A model generated the notes under the pieces. It worked only from the letters and a program-made list of their open reading frames with translations. It did no database searches and was not told the DNA's origin. The translations under genes were made by a program, and so were the position numbers. Below are positions 26,932-35,403 of a DNA stretch of 64,000 bases, piece by piece; within the stretch, counting starts at the first letter, position 1; each line of letters begins with the position of its first letter. Source of the DNA: Chloroflexota bacterium (lineage in GTDB: Bacteria > Chloroflexota > Anaerolineae > B4-G1 > DUEL01). The stretch spans positions 1 through 64,000 of the forward strand of contig JADBJJ010000017.1 in assembly GCA_014874475.1 (NCBI GenBank). Direction: 5' to 3'.

Positions 26932-28116
26932 ATGTCCTCCCCTCTTCCTACACCACTGACCGAAAAACAACTGGACCGCGAATTTATGGCTCAGGTGGAG
27001 CCAGAATGGGAGAAACTGCTGACCTGCATGCAGTGCGGGACCTGCAGCGCGTCTTGCCCCACGGCAGACCTGATGGATTACTCCCCCCGTCAGTTGTGGG
27101 AACTGGTCCGCCTGGGGCTGCGCGACGTGGTGATGAATAGCCGTACCTTCTGGCTCTGCACCCAGTGCTATGCCTGCTCCGCCCGCTGCCCGCGCGGCAT
27201 CCTGACCAGCACCACTATGCGCCGCCTGCGCGAGTGGGCCGTCGCCAACGGCTATACTATCCCCCAGACGCTCCAGATGATGCGCCAGGCCGTCGGCGCC
27301 ACCCGCAACATCCTCAACGAGGACAACCAGACCCGCCTCATCTGGAGCCAGGGGCTGGAAAGCGTGGCGGAACGAGTCCGAGAGCCCGCAGAGGTGCTCC
27401 TCTTCACCGGCTGCGTCTCTGCGCTCTACCCGATGGCCTACAGCATTCCCCAGTCGCTGGTCCAGATTCTGGAACAGGCCCACATCTCCTACACCCTGCT
27501 GGGTAGCGAGGAGTGGTGCTGTGGCTACCCTCTCTACGGCGCTGGGTTTAAGGACGAGATAGGGGAACTGGCCCGGCACAATGTGGAGAAGGTTCGCTCC
27601 ATCGGCCCGAAAGTCCTGGTGGCGACCTGCTCTTCCTGCTACTACACCTGGCATCACCTCTATCCGGAGATGGTCGGCGATTCCTTCGGCTTTGAGGTCA
27701 TGCATGCCACCGAATTCCTGGCCCAGATGGTCCAGGAGGGCCGCATCCGGATGACCGAACTGGCCTGGACGGTCACCTACCACGATCCCTGCGACCTGGG
27801 CCGCAAGAGCGGCGTGTACGAGCCGCCCCGGACGGTCATCCGCAGCATCCCCGGCATACAATTGCGGGAGATGCCCCACGCAATGGAGAACGCGGTCTGT
27901 TGTGGCGGCGGCGGAGATGTGGCGATGACGGAGCCGGATGCGGTGGAGCACGTCTCCGTCCAGCGGCTGCAGGAGGCCATCTCCACTGGCGCCGAGGCCA
28001 TTATCTCTTCCTGCCAGCAGTGCAAGCGCACCCTGCTCCAGGCCGCCCGCAAGACCAAGACGCGCGTCCGGGTGCTGGATGTTTGCGAACTGATCTGGCA
28101 GGTAATGGAGAAGTAA
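26932..28116 (+). CDS. Fused HdrC-HdrB (HdrD-like) heterodisulfide reductase subunit
   Basis: ATG 26932 lies ten bases after AGGAGG. The product is 394 aa. The HdrC part has two [4Fe-4S] motifs, CMQCGTCSASCP (32-43) and CTQCYACSARCP (76-87). The HdrB part has two CCG domains: GCVS...EEWCCG...CSSC, then DPC...CCGGGGD...CQQC, which hold the non-cubane clusters in methanogen HdrB. In methanogens this subunit reduces the CoM-CoB heterodisulfide; in bacteria the natural disulfide or other acceptor is unknown. It is the first hdr gene, 39 bp before hdrA. A clear paralogue lies at 36830. Confidence 0.9.
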   Translation: MSSPLPTPLTEKQLDREFMAQVEPEWEKLLTCMQCGTCSASCPTADLMDYSPRQLWELVRLGLRDVVMNSRTFWLCTQCYACSARCPRGILTSTTMRRLREWAVANGYTIPQTLQMMRQAVGATRNILNEDNQTRLIWSQGLESVAERVREPAEVLLFTGCVSALYPMAYSIPQSLVQILEQAHISYTLLGSEEWCCGYPLYGAGFKDEIGELARHNVEKVRSIGPKVLVATCSSCYYTWHHLYPEMVGDSFGFEVMHATEFLAQMVQEGRIRMTELAWTVTYHDPCDLGRKSGVYEPPRTVIRSIPGIQLREMPHAMENAVCCGGGGDVAMTEPDAVEHVSVQRLQEAISTGAEAIISSCQQCKRTLLQAARKTKTRVRVLDVCELIWQVMEK

Positions 28117-28155
28117 GTTGACTGAAGGTAACTGTCACCTCGTGAGGAGGAAATG

Positions 28156-30126
28156 ATGTCCAACGAAGAACCGAGGATTGGCGTTTACATTTGCCACTGC
28201 GGGCTCAACATTGCGGCGACGGTGAACGTGGACGAGGTGGTGCAGTACGCCAGCACGTTGCCCAATGTGGTCGTTGCCCGCCCCCATAAGTACACCTGCT
28301 CCGAATCTGGCCAGGAGATAATCCGGCAGGACATCCGGGAACTGGGCTTGACCCGCGTCGTGGTGGCCTCTTGCAGCCCCCGGATGCACGAGCCCACCTT
28401 TCAGAACGTCCTGGCCTCGGCCGGCCTGAACCCGTACTACTTCCAGATGACTAACATCCGCGAGCACGTCTCCTGGGTGGTGGAGGACCCCGTCGCCGCG
28501 ACGGAGAAAGCCAAGCGGCTGGTGCGGGCCGCCGTCGCCCGGGTGAACTACCATGAGCCCCTCTTCCCCCGCCAGGAGAGCGTAACCCCAGCGGCGCTGG
28601 TCGTCGGCGGCGGCATCGCGGGCATCCAGGCCGCCCTCACCATCGCCGAGGCGGGCTACCAGGTCTATCTGGTGGAGCGGCAGCCGTCCATCGGCGGGCA
28701 CATGGCCCAACTGGATAAGACCTTCCCCACATTAGACTGCAGTACCTGAATTCTCGGCCCCAAGATGATGGATGCCGGTCGGCATCCCAATATCACCCTC
28801 CTGACCTATAGCGAGGTCATAGAAGTCTCCGGGTACGTCGGTCATTTTCGGGTTCAGGTGCGCCAGCGCCCCCGCTACGTCAACATGGACATCTGCACGG
28901 GCTGCGGGGCCTGTGCCGAAGCCTGTGTCTTCAAGCGGGGCGTTCCGAACGAGTATGATGCCGGCCTGAGCCGCCGTCGGGCCGCCTATATCCCGATGAA
29001 CGGCCAGGCAGTGCCGCTGAAAGCCGTCATTGACGACCAGGCCTGCCTCTACCTGACCCGGGGCAAGTGTACCCAGGCGTGCGCGGAAGCCTGCCCCACC
29101 AAAGCGATTGACTTCACCCAGAAAGAGCAAATTATAGAACTGAACGTCGGAGCCATCGTCGTCGCCACCGGCTTTGAGATGTTTGACCCCCGCCGTCTCC
29201 CTGCCTTCTCCTACGGCAAGTCCCCAGATATTATAGACGGCCTGCAGTTTGAGCGGCTCTCCAGCGCCACCGGCCCCACCCAGGGCCAGATTCTGACGTC
29301 CAGGGGCGAGAAGCCTCGCCAGGTGGCCATCATCCACTGCGTCGGCAGCCGTGACGAGAACGCCCATCGCTACTGCTCCCGCGTCTGCTGCATGTATGCG
29401 CTCAAACACGCCCACCTGGTTCGGGATAAGACCGGCGCGGAGGTGTTTGAGTTCTACATGGATATCCGCGCTTTCGGGAAGGACTACGAGGAGTTCTACG
29501 AGCGGGTCCAGCGGGAGGGCGTCTACTTCGTCCGGGGGCGCGGCGCGGAGGTCGTCGTCCTGGACGACGGGCGCATCCAGGTGAAGGCGGAGAACACCAA
29601 CCTGGGCATCCCCGTCCAGATAGACGTGGACATGGTCATCCTGGAGACGGCTATGGAGGCCCCGCACGACTCGGACCGGATCGCGACGCTCTTCGGCATC
29701 AGCCGGAGTGCCAACGGTTTCTTCCAGGAGGCCCACCCCAAACTCCGGCCCTTCCACACCAACACCGATGGCGTCTTCCTGGCCGGCGCCTGCCAGGCCC
29801 CCAAAGATGTGCCGGATACCGTCGCCCATGCCGGAGCCGCCGCCTCGGAGGTGCTGGCCCTGCTAAGCCGGGGCGAAGTGGTCATCTCCCCGACGACGGC
29901 ACTGGTGGATGAGCGTCTCTGCTCCGGCTGCAAGACCTGCATCACCCTCTGCCCATATAGCGCCATCACGTTTGACGAAGCGGCGCGGGTCGCCCAGGTG
30001 AATGAGGCCCTCTGCAAAGGGTGCGGCACCTGTGTCGCGGCCTGCCCGGCCGAAGCCATCACCGCCCGCCACTTTGCCGACCGTCAGATTCTGGCGGAAC
30101 TGGAGGCGTTGCTAGTCCCAGCATAA
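28156..30126 (+). CDS. hdrA: HdrA, FAD/Fe-S electron-bifurcating subunit, with a selenocysteine codon (UGA at 28747)
   Basis: ATG 28156 is five bases after GGAGG; ATG 28153 is also in frame. Read through UGA 28747-28749, the product is 656 aa with Sec at 198. The N-terminal part has ICHCGLNIA and SCSPRMHEPTFQN; the FAD site is VVGGGIAGIQAAL near 149-161. The segment TFPTLDCST-UGA-ILGPKM aligns with the usual TLDCSACILTPKM of HdrA, so UGA replaces a conserved Cys. Downstream are CTGCGACAEAC, CAEACP, and two C-terminal ferredoxin clusters CSGCKTCITLCP and CKGCGTCVAACP. Known HdrA bifurcates electrons from hydrogenase via FAD to HdrBC and ferredoxin. Sec-containing HdrA is known in methanococci and some bacteria. 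No separate start site precedes the 3' part, so two split genes are unlikely. Confidence 0.9.
28770..28787 (+). promoter_or_regulatory. Bacterial SECIS-like hairpin in hdrA
   Basis: GGATGCC (28770-28776), loop GGTC (28777-28780), GGCATCC (28781-28787): a perfect 7-bp stem. The first loop G is 30 nt from the U of the UGA codon, inside the 16-37 nt window known for bacterial SECIS. The GGUC loop is like that of the E. coli fdhF element, which SelB recognises. Confidence 0.8.
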
Positions 30127-30185
30127 CCCCAAAGAGACGAAGACACTGGCCATTTCCCTTCGTGTCTTTGTGGTTTGGGCTTTGA
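30126..30185 (+). repeat. Intergenic hairpin repeat between hdrA and mvhD
   Basis: CCCCAAAGAGACGAAGACAC and GTGTCTTTGTGGTTTGGG pair imperfectly around a 12-base loop. Same family as the copy at 26823-26890. It ends immediately before the mvhD ribosome site GAGGAGG. Confidence 0.5.
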
Positions 30186-30195
30186 GGAGGAACGA

Positions 30196-30633
30196 ATGAC
30201 CGAACCATTTGAACCCCGGATCATCGCTTTTATCTGCAACTGGTGTACATATACCGCCGCCGACAACGCGGGCGTGGGCCGGATGGAGCAACCGCCGAAC
30301 GTGGACATCATCCGCGTGATGTGCTCCGGACGGATTGAGCCGGCGTTCATCCTGAAGGCCTTCGCGCTGGGCGCAGACGGCGTTATTGTCTCCGGCTGCC
30401 ATCCACCGGGTGACTGTCACTACTCCAACGGCAACTTCAAGACCTTCCGCCGCATGCCGCTCCTGGAGCAGTTGCTGGCCCAGTTCGGTATTGAGAAAGA
30501 GCGCTTCCACTGGGGTTGGATTTCCGGCGCCGAGGCTGTCCGGTGGGCCCAACTGACGCACGAGTTCACCGAACGAATCCGCGCCCTGGGCCCCCTGAAC
30601 TGGTCGCGCCAGTTGGAGAGCAAGGAGGAATGA
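30196..30633 (+). CDS. mvhD: MvhD, Fe-S subunit linking hydrogenase to Hdr
   Basis: ATG 30196 has GAGGAGG five bases upstream. The product is 145 aa. The family motifs are FICNWCTYTAAD near 12-23, RVMCSGRIEP near 46-55 and GCHPPGDCHYSNGN near 74-87, a [2Fe-2S]-type cysteine set. In selenium-using organisms one of these Cys can be Sec; here all are Cys. GCHPPGDCHY has one extra Pro relative to the usual GCHPGDCHY. MvhD passes electrons from MvhAG to HdrA. Its stop overlaps an ATG of mvhG. Confidence 0.93.
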   Translation: MTEPFEPRIIAFICNWCTYTAADNAGVGRMEQPPNVDIIRVMCSGRIEPAFILKAFALGADGVIVSGCHPPGDCHYSNGNFKTFRRMPLLEQLLAQFGIEKERFHWGWISGAEAVRWAQLTHEFTERIRALGPLNWSRQLESKEE

Positions 30634-30635
30634 GC

Positions 30636-31601
30636 ATGGCCGGAAATGGGAAACTCAAACTGGGCCTCTACTGGGCCGCCTCCTGTGGCGGCTGCGAAAT
30701 CGCCGTGGTGGAACTGCGGGAGAAGATTCTCCTGCTGGACGAGGCGGCAGAGATTCTCTTCTGGCCCGTCGCGATGGACTTTAAGGTCAAAGACGTGGAG
30801 GCTATGCCGGATGGCCACCTGGACGTCTGCCTTTTCAACGGCGCTATCCGCACCAGCGAGAACGAGCATATGGCCCATCTCCTGCGCCGCAAGTCCAAAG
30901 TGCTGGTCGCGTTCGGCTCCTGCGCGTACGAGGGCTGCATCCCCGGCCTGGCCAACTTCTTTGAGAAGAGTTCCATTCTCCGGCGGGTCTACCTGGAGGT
31001 GCCCACGGTGGAGAACCCGGAGGGCATTATCCCCCAGCCCGTCACTCCGGTGCCCGAGGGAGAGATAGAGATTCCCCACTTCTACAACACGGTCAAGACC
31101 CTGGGCCAGGTGACGGATGTGGACTACTTCGTCCCCGGCTGTCCACCGCAGCCGCACCAGATATGGGCCGTGGTGGAGGCCATCCTCAGCGGGCAACTCC
31201 CCCCGAAGGGAAGCGTCGTCGGCGCCACCGAGAAGACAGTCTGCGACGAGTGCCAGCGCATCCGGGAGGAGAAGCGGATCAAGAAGTTCTACCGGTATCA
31301 CGAAATCATCCCGGACCCGGAGCGTTGCCTGCTGGAGCAAGGCATCATCTGCGCGGGACTGGCGACTCGGGGCGGCTGCGGGGCCCTCTGCCCCACCGTC
31401 AACCAGCCCTGCCGGGGGTGCTACGGCCCGCCGCCCAACGTCGTAGACCAGGGCGCGGCGCTCCTTTCGGCCGTCGCCTCGGTGGTGGACGCCGACACAG
31501 AAGAAGAAGCCGCCCGCATCGTGGGCGAAATCCTGGACCCGGCAGGCACCCTTTACCGCTTCGGCCTGCCTGCCTCCACCCTGCACCGGGCCCGAATGTG
31601 A
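30636..31601 (+). CDS. mvhG: MvhG, small subunit of cytoplasmic [NiFe] hydrogenase
   Basis: ATG 30636 lies seven bases after GGAGG and is preferred over ATG 30630, which overlaps the mvhD stop. The product is 321 aa. LYWAASCGGCEIAVVE near residue 15, GSCAYEGCIPG near 92 and the later FVPGCPPQPHQIW supply the proximal [4Fe-4S] ligands. The C-terminal CDEC, GGCGALCP and PCRGCYGPPP give the extra clusters expected of group 3c/Mvh-type small subunits. No Tat signal is present, so the enzyme is cytoplasmic. Confidence 0.93.
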   Translation: MAGNGKLKLGLYWAASCGGCEIAVVELREKILLLDEAAEILFWPVAMDFKVKDVEAMPDGHLDVCLFNGAIRTSENEHMAHLLRRKSKVLVAFGSCAYEGCIPGLANFFEKSSILRRVYLEVPTVENPEGIIPQPVTPVPEGEIEIPHFYNTVKTLGQVTDVDYFVPGCPPQPHQIWAVVEAILSGQLPPKGSVVGATEKTVCDECQRIREEKRIKKFYRYHEIIPDPERCLLEQGIICAGLATRGGCGALCPTVNQPCRGCYGPPPNVVDQGAALLSAVASVVDADTEEEAARIVGEILDPAGTLYRFGLPASTLHRARM

Positions 31602-31622
31602 GGGAAGTTAAGGAGAAATCTT

Positions 31623-33083
31623 ATGCGGAAGATCAGCATTGACCCGATTACCCGTCTGGAAGGGCACGGCAAGATAGACATCTTCCTGGACGAAGAGGGG
31701 AACGTTGCCAATGCCTATCTAGTCATCCCCGAACTGCGGGGGTTTGAGAAGTTTGCGGAAGGCCGGCCCGTGGAGGAACTCCCGGACATCACCCCCCGCA
31801 TCTGCGGCGTCTGCCCGGAAGCCCACCATATGGCCTCGGTCAAAGCCTGCGACGCGGTGTACCACGTGGAGGTCCCCTCAGCGGCGAAGAAACTGCGGGA
31901 ACTCTTCTATTCCGCCTTCTACGTCGCCGACCACATGACCCACTTCTACATCCTGGCCGGCCCGGACTTCGTCCTGGGGCCGGACGCGCCACCTGCGGAG
32001 CGGAACATCCTGGGATTGATCCACAAGGTCGGTTTGGAGACCGGCAGCCGGGTTATCCGCGCCCGGGGCATGGCGATGGACATCATCGGCATGCTGGGCG
32101 GACGCAAGGTCCATCCCCTCTTCGGCGTCCCCGGCGGCGTGGGCAAAGCCATCACCGAAGAAGAAAGGGCCCAGATTGAGACCACCGCCCGGGAGGAAGT
32201 GGAGTTCGCCCTTTTCACCCTGCAACTCTTCCGCCAGATTGTGCTTGACAATTCGGCGTATCGGGATATGATTCTCTCTGATGTGTTCACCCTGCCCACG
32301 TACTACATGGGCCTGGTGGACGAGAAGAACCGGGTGAACTTCTACGACGGTATGGTCCGGGTGGTGGACCCCGAGGGCCGGGAATTCGTCAAGTACGCGC
32401 CGTATGAGTACACCCAGGTTATCGCCGAGCGCGTGGAGCCCTGGACCTACCTCAAGTTCCCCTTCCTTAAAAAGATTGGCTGGAAAGGGCTGGTGGCGGG
32501 CAAGGATAGCGGCATCTATCAGGCCACTCCCCTCTCCCGTCTCAACGCCGCCGACGGAATGGCAACCCCCCGGGCCCAGGAAGCGTACGAAGAGTTCTAC
32601 GCGACCCTGGGCGGGAAGCCGGTCCACCACACCCTGGCGACCCACTGGGCCCGGCTGATAGAACTGCTCTACGCAGCGGAGCGGTTGCTAGAACTGAGCA
32701 CCGATCCGGAGATTACCAGCCCCTATGTGCGCAACATCCCCACAGCGACGCCGGATGAGGGGGTGGGCATTGTGGAGGCCCCGCGCGGTACCCTGACTCA
32801 CCACTACATCACTGACGAGCGGGGGCTGGTGGTCAAGTGCAACCTCATCGTTGGCACGACCAACAACTACGCGCCCATCGCGATGTCCGTCCGGCAGGCA
32901 GCGAAGGGGCTGATCCGCAAAGGGCAGGTCATCACCGAAGGGTTGCTCAACCGAATTGAGATGGCCTTCCGCGCCTACGATCCCTGCTTCGGCTGCGCCA
33001 CCCATGCGCTGCCGGGCCAGATGCCGCTGGAGGTGCGCATCTACGACGCTGAAGGGAACCTGAGAGACGTCATCTCCCGATAA
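31623..33083 (+). CDS. mvhA: MvhA, large catalytic subunit of cytoplasmic [NiFe] hydrogenase
   Basis: The product is 486 aa; ATG 31623 has AAGGAG six bases upstream. Nickel-site motifs: RICGVCPEAHHMASVKACD (L1) near residue 59 and DPCFGCATH (L2) near 454-462. A 24-residue tail follows His in L2, as in precursors or group 3 forms. All four Ni ligands are Cys, so this is not a NiFeSe enzyme. With MvhG and MvhD it feeds H2 electrons to HdrA. No maturation genes (hyp) or endopeptidase are in the window. Confidence 0.94.
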   Translation: MRKISIDPITRLEGHGKIDIFLDEEGNVANAYLVIPELRGFEKFAEGRPVEELPDITPRICGVCPEAHHMASVKACDAVYHVEVPSAAKKLRELFYSAFYVADHMTHFYILAGPDFVLGPDAPPAERNILGLIHKVGLETGSRVIRARGMAMDIIGMLGGRKVHPLFGVPGGVGKAITEEERAQIETTAREEVEFALFTLQLFRQIVLDNSAYRDMILSDVFTLPTYYMGLVDEKNRVNFYDGMVRVVDPEGREFVKYAPYEYTQVIAERVEPWTYLKFPFLKKIGWKGLVAGKDSGIYQATPLSRLNAADGMATPRAQEAYEEFYATLGGKPVHHTLATHWARLIELLYAAERLLELSTDPEITSPYVRNIPTATPDEGVGIVEAPRGTLTHHYITDERGLVVKCNLIVGTTNNYAPIAMSVRQAAKGLIRKGQVITEGLLNRIEMAFRAYDPCFGCATHALPGQMPLEVRIYDAEGNLRDVISR

Positions 33084-33098
33084 GGGCAGGCAGCGCGC

Positions 33099-33137
33099 CG
33101 TTTTCGCAGCGGCGGTTTCACTGTCGCTGCGAAAACG
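33099..33137 (+). terminator. Perfect 13-bp stem-loop between mvhA and the gcvH-like gene
   Basis: CGTTTTCGCAGCG (33099-33111) and CGCTGCGAAAACG (33125-33137), 13-base loop. No clean T-run follows (TTATTCT), so it may be an attenuator or an RNA-stabilising hairpin rather than a full terminator. Confidence 0.5.
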
Positions 33138-33203
33138 TTATTCTGGAAAAGTTGACGTCTGTGGTGAGAGTCCCGATGATCATCCCCAAAAAGGAGGTAC
33201 ACC

Positions 33204-33638
33204 ATGCAGATCGCCGGCATCGAATTCCCTGATGACCTGTACTACGACAAACAGCACAACTGGGCCCGGGTGGAGGGCAACACCGTCGTCCAGGGCATGA
33301 CCGATTTCGGTCAGCGCATCGCCAAAGAGATTGTCTACGTGGAAATCCCCCCAGTGGGAAAGGCCGTGACCCAGGGCCAGACTTTTATGTCTATGGAGTC
33401 CGGCAAATGGGTCGGGCGCGTCCCTGCGCTTGTCAGCGGCAAGATTGTCGCCGTCAACGAGGAACTGGAATTTGAGCCTTCCCTCATCAACCAGTCTCCC
33501 TTTGACCAGGGCTGGCTGGTCAAGATTGAGATGTCCAACCCAGCAGAACTGAACAATCTTTTCCGGGCCGATTCCCCCGAATTCCGCGCCTTCGTTGAGG
33601 AGGAAGCGGCCAAATACCAGGCCCTGTTGGGCGGATAG
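33204..33638 (+). CDS. Lipoyl-carrier protein, GcvH/LbpA-like
   Basis: The product is 144 aa; ATG 33204 has AAGGAGG six bases upstream. The lipoyl-attachment Lys is in MSMESGKWVGRV near residue 70, where GcvH usually reads ESVKA. The beta-barrel frame HNWARVEGNTVVQGMTD and NQSPFDQGWLVKIEM are GcvH-like. No gcvT or gcvP is present. Lipoate-binding proteins of this kind (LbpA) serve the sulfur-oxidising sHdr system, and GcvH-like genes occur beside hdr clusters. I favour an Hdr-associated carrier over glycine cleavage, but the sequence alone does not settle this. Confidence 0.8.
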   Translation: MQIAGIEFPDDLYYDKQHNWARVEGNTVVQGMTDFGQRIAKEIVYVEIPPVGKAVTQGQTFMSMESGKWVGRVPALVSGKIVAVNEELEFEPSLINQSPFDQGWLVKIEMSNPAELNNLFRADSPEFRAFVEEEAAKYQALLGG

Positions 33639-33825
33639 AACCCTTTTCGGAAGCGCCTTTTCAGCAACCGCAAAGGGCACAACAACACACAAAGAAACCG
33701 GAAACCCTTTACCCCTGATGGCTCGCTCATCCAAACCGCATGAGTGGAACTTTATCGCGCCAAGAAGCCATCACTCTTCACGTTTCACTCTTCACCCTTC
33801 ACCCCACCAGCAAGGAGGCCCCCCT

Positions 33826-35403
33826 GTGATCCATCAAACCCGACGTTCCGGACCTGTCCTCCTGCTCTGCCTGGCCGGTGTCGCCTGCCTCGTGCTGCTG
33901 ACGGGCTGCACTCCCAGCCCGCGTTTGGTCCCTCTGATGGACCCTTCACCGGGCTGGGCCATAGACCTGGAGCGATTCCGGGCTTCGGCCCATGGCCACC
34001 TGGACTGCGCCACCTGTCACCCGGATATCACCCCCGCCGACGAGTTGTCCCCGCATCCGGACCCGGCCCGGCTGACCCAGGATGCCCGCGCTCTCTACGA
34101 TTACGCCCGCTGCGCCGAATGCCATCCCAATGAATATGCCGCCTACGAACAGGGCATACACGCCGACGCCCGGGCCCGGTCCGAAGAGGGCGCCTTTCCC
34201 GCCCCCACCTGCGGCCACTGCCACGATGCCCATTACGTTGCTTCCGGGACGCGCGCCCAGGTGATGCAGTTTGTCACCCAGACCTGTGGCGAATGCCACC
34301 CCAAGGCGCTGAAGACGTACCAGCACGATTATCATGGCAAAGCCGTCATCCTGGGCCGGGAGAACTCGGCCACCTGTGCCGACTGCCACGGCGCCCACAA
34401 CGTCCTGGCCCTGGCGACCCCCGAGGAGGAATACCAGGCCTGCCGCCGCTGCCACCCCCAGGCCACCCTCGGGATGACGGGTTACTACGTCCACGCGCAG
34501 AAGACACTACAGGCCGCGCCGGATGACCCCCGTCGCCAGGACTTCGCCCTGTTCTTCTGGGTGCAACTCTTCTTCGTCGTCCTGACGGCCAGCGTCCTGA
34601 CGGTCTTCTACGCCCACACTGTCCTCTGGTTCCTGCGCAGTCTGCACGAGCGGCTCCGCCAACCCGCCGGCCACGCGGCAAAAAAGGCCAAAGAAGAAGG
34701 GCCCCAGTACTGGCGCTTCAACATCTACCACCGCCTGGTCCACCTGCTGGTGATGACCAGTTTCTTCGGCGCCACGATCAGCGGGATGCCCCTAAAGTAC
34801 CCGACAGCCGGCTGGGCCCAGTGGCTCACCCGTCTCCAGGGCGGAGTGGAGGTGATGGGCATTATCCACCGCATCAGCGCGGTGGTGATCGCCATCTGGT
34901 GCCTGATGCACCTGGCCTACATCGTCCACTACGTCTTCGTCCAGAAGCACAAGCCCTGGGGGCCCGATACCCCTGTGCCGACGATCAAAGACTTCAAAGA
35001 CATCTGGCAGAACTTCAAGTATTTCATCGGCAAGGGGAGCCGTCCCGTCTTTGACCGCTTCGCCTACTTTGAGAAGTTTGACTACTGGGCCGTCTTCTGG
35101 GGCGTCCCGGTCATCGGCCTTTCTGGGCTCATCCTCTGGTTTGAGGACTTCTTCTCCCGCTTCCTGCCCGGCATCGTCATCAACATCGCCCACATTATGC
35201 ACAGCGATGAAGCCCTGCTGGCTGTGGGCTTCATCTACATCGTCCACCTCTTCAACACCCACATCCGGTTTGACCAGTTCCCGCTCAACAAGGTCATCTT
35301 TACCGGCAAGGTCAGCGAAGAGGAGTTGCGCCACGAGCGGCCGCTGGAGTGGGAACGGATTCAAGCCGACCCCAGGCGTGCAGAGGAGATGAGAGTACGA
35401 TGA
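33826..35403 (+). CDS. Hexahaem c-type / membrane cytochrome b fusion lipoprotein
   Basis: GTG 33826 follows AAGGAGG by seven bases. The product is 525 aa. The N-terminus is a signal with lipobox LLTGC (Cys about 28). Six CxxCH motifs follow: CATCH 61, CAECH 96, CGHCH 129, CGECH 154, CADCH 184 and CRRCH 206. From about 240 on come five hydrophobic helices with His residues (NIYHRLVHLL, IIHRISAVVIAIWCLMHLAY, VGFIYIVHLFNTH), as in formate dehydrogenase gamma/cytochrome b561-type haem b subunits. The predicted path is between external haems and the membrane or quinone pool. The stop overlaps the next ATG by ATGA. Confidence 0.85.
   Translation: MIHQTRRSGPVLLLCLAGVACLVLLTGCTPSPRLVPLMDPSPGWAIDLERFRASAHGHLDCATCHPDITPADELSPHPDPARLTQDARALYDYARCAECHPNEYAAYEQGIHADARARSEEGAFPAPTCGHCHDAHYVASGTRAQVMQFVTQTCGECHPKALKTYQHDYHGKAVILGRENSATCADCHGAHNVLALATPEEEYQACRRCHPQATLGMTGYYVHAQKTLQAAPDDPRRQDFALFFWVQLFFVVLTASVLTVFYAHTVLWFLRSLHERLRQPAGHAAKKAKEEGPQYWRFNIYHRLVHLLVMTSFFGATISGMPLKYPTAGWAQWLTRLQGGVEVMGIIHRISAVVIAIWCLMHLAYIVHYVFVQKHKPWGPDTPVPTIKDFKDIWQNFKYFIGKGSRPVFDRFAYFEKFDYWAVFWGVPVIGLSGLILWFEDFFSRFLPGIVINIAHIMHSDEALLAVGFIYIVHLFNTHIRFDQFPLNKVIFTGKVSEEELRHERPLEWERIQADPRRAEEMRVR

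Noticed and set aside
28153-30126. Reading hdrA as two genes (28153-28749 and 28765-30126) or as a pseudogene
   Set aside because: No ribosome site precedes the second part, similarity to HdrA is continuous through the UGA in the same frame, the UGA replaces a conserved Cys, and a SECIS-like hairpin follows.
31623-33083. NiFeSe hydrogenase (Sec in the L2 motif)
   Set aside because: The DPCFGCATH codons are ordinary Cys codons with no in-frame UGA.
33204-33638. Housekeeping glycine-cleavage H protein
   Set aside because: Not excluded, but lack of gcvT/gcvP neighbours and the ESGKW lipoyl site in an hdr cluster favour an Hdr-linked carrier.
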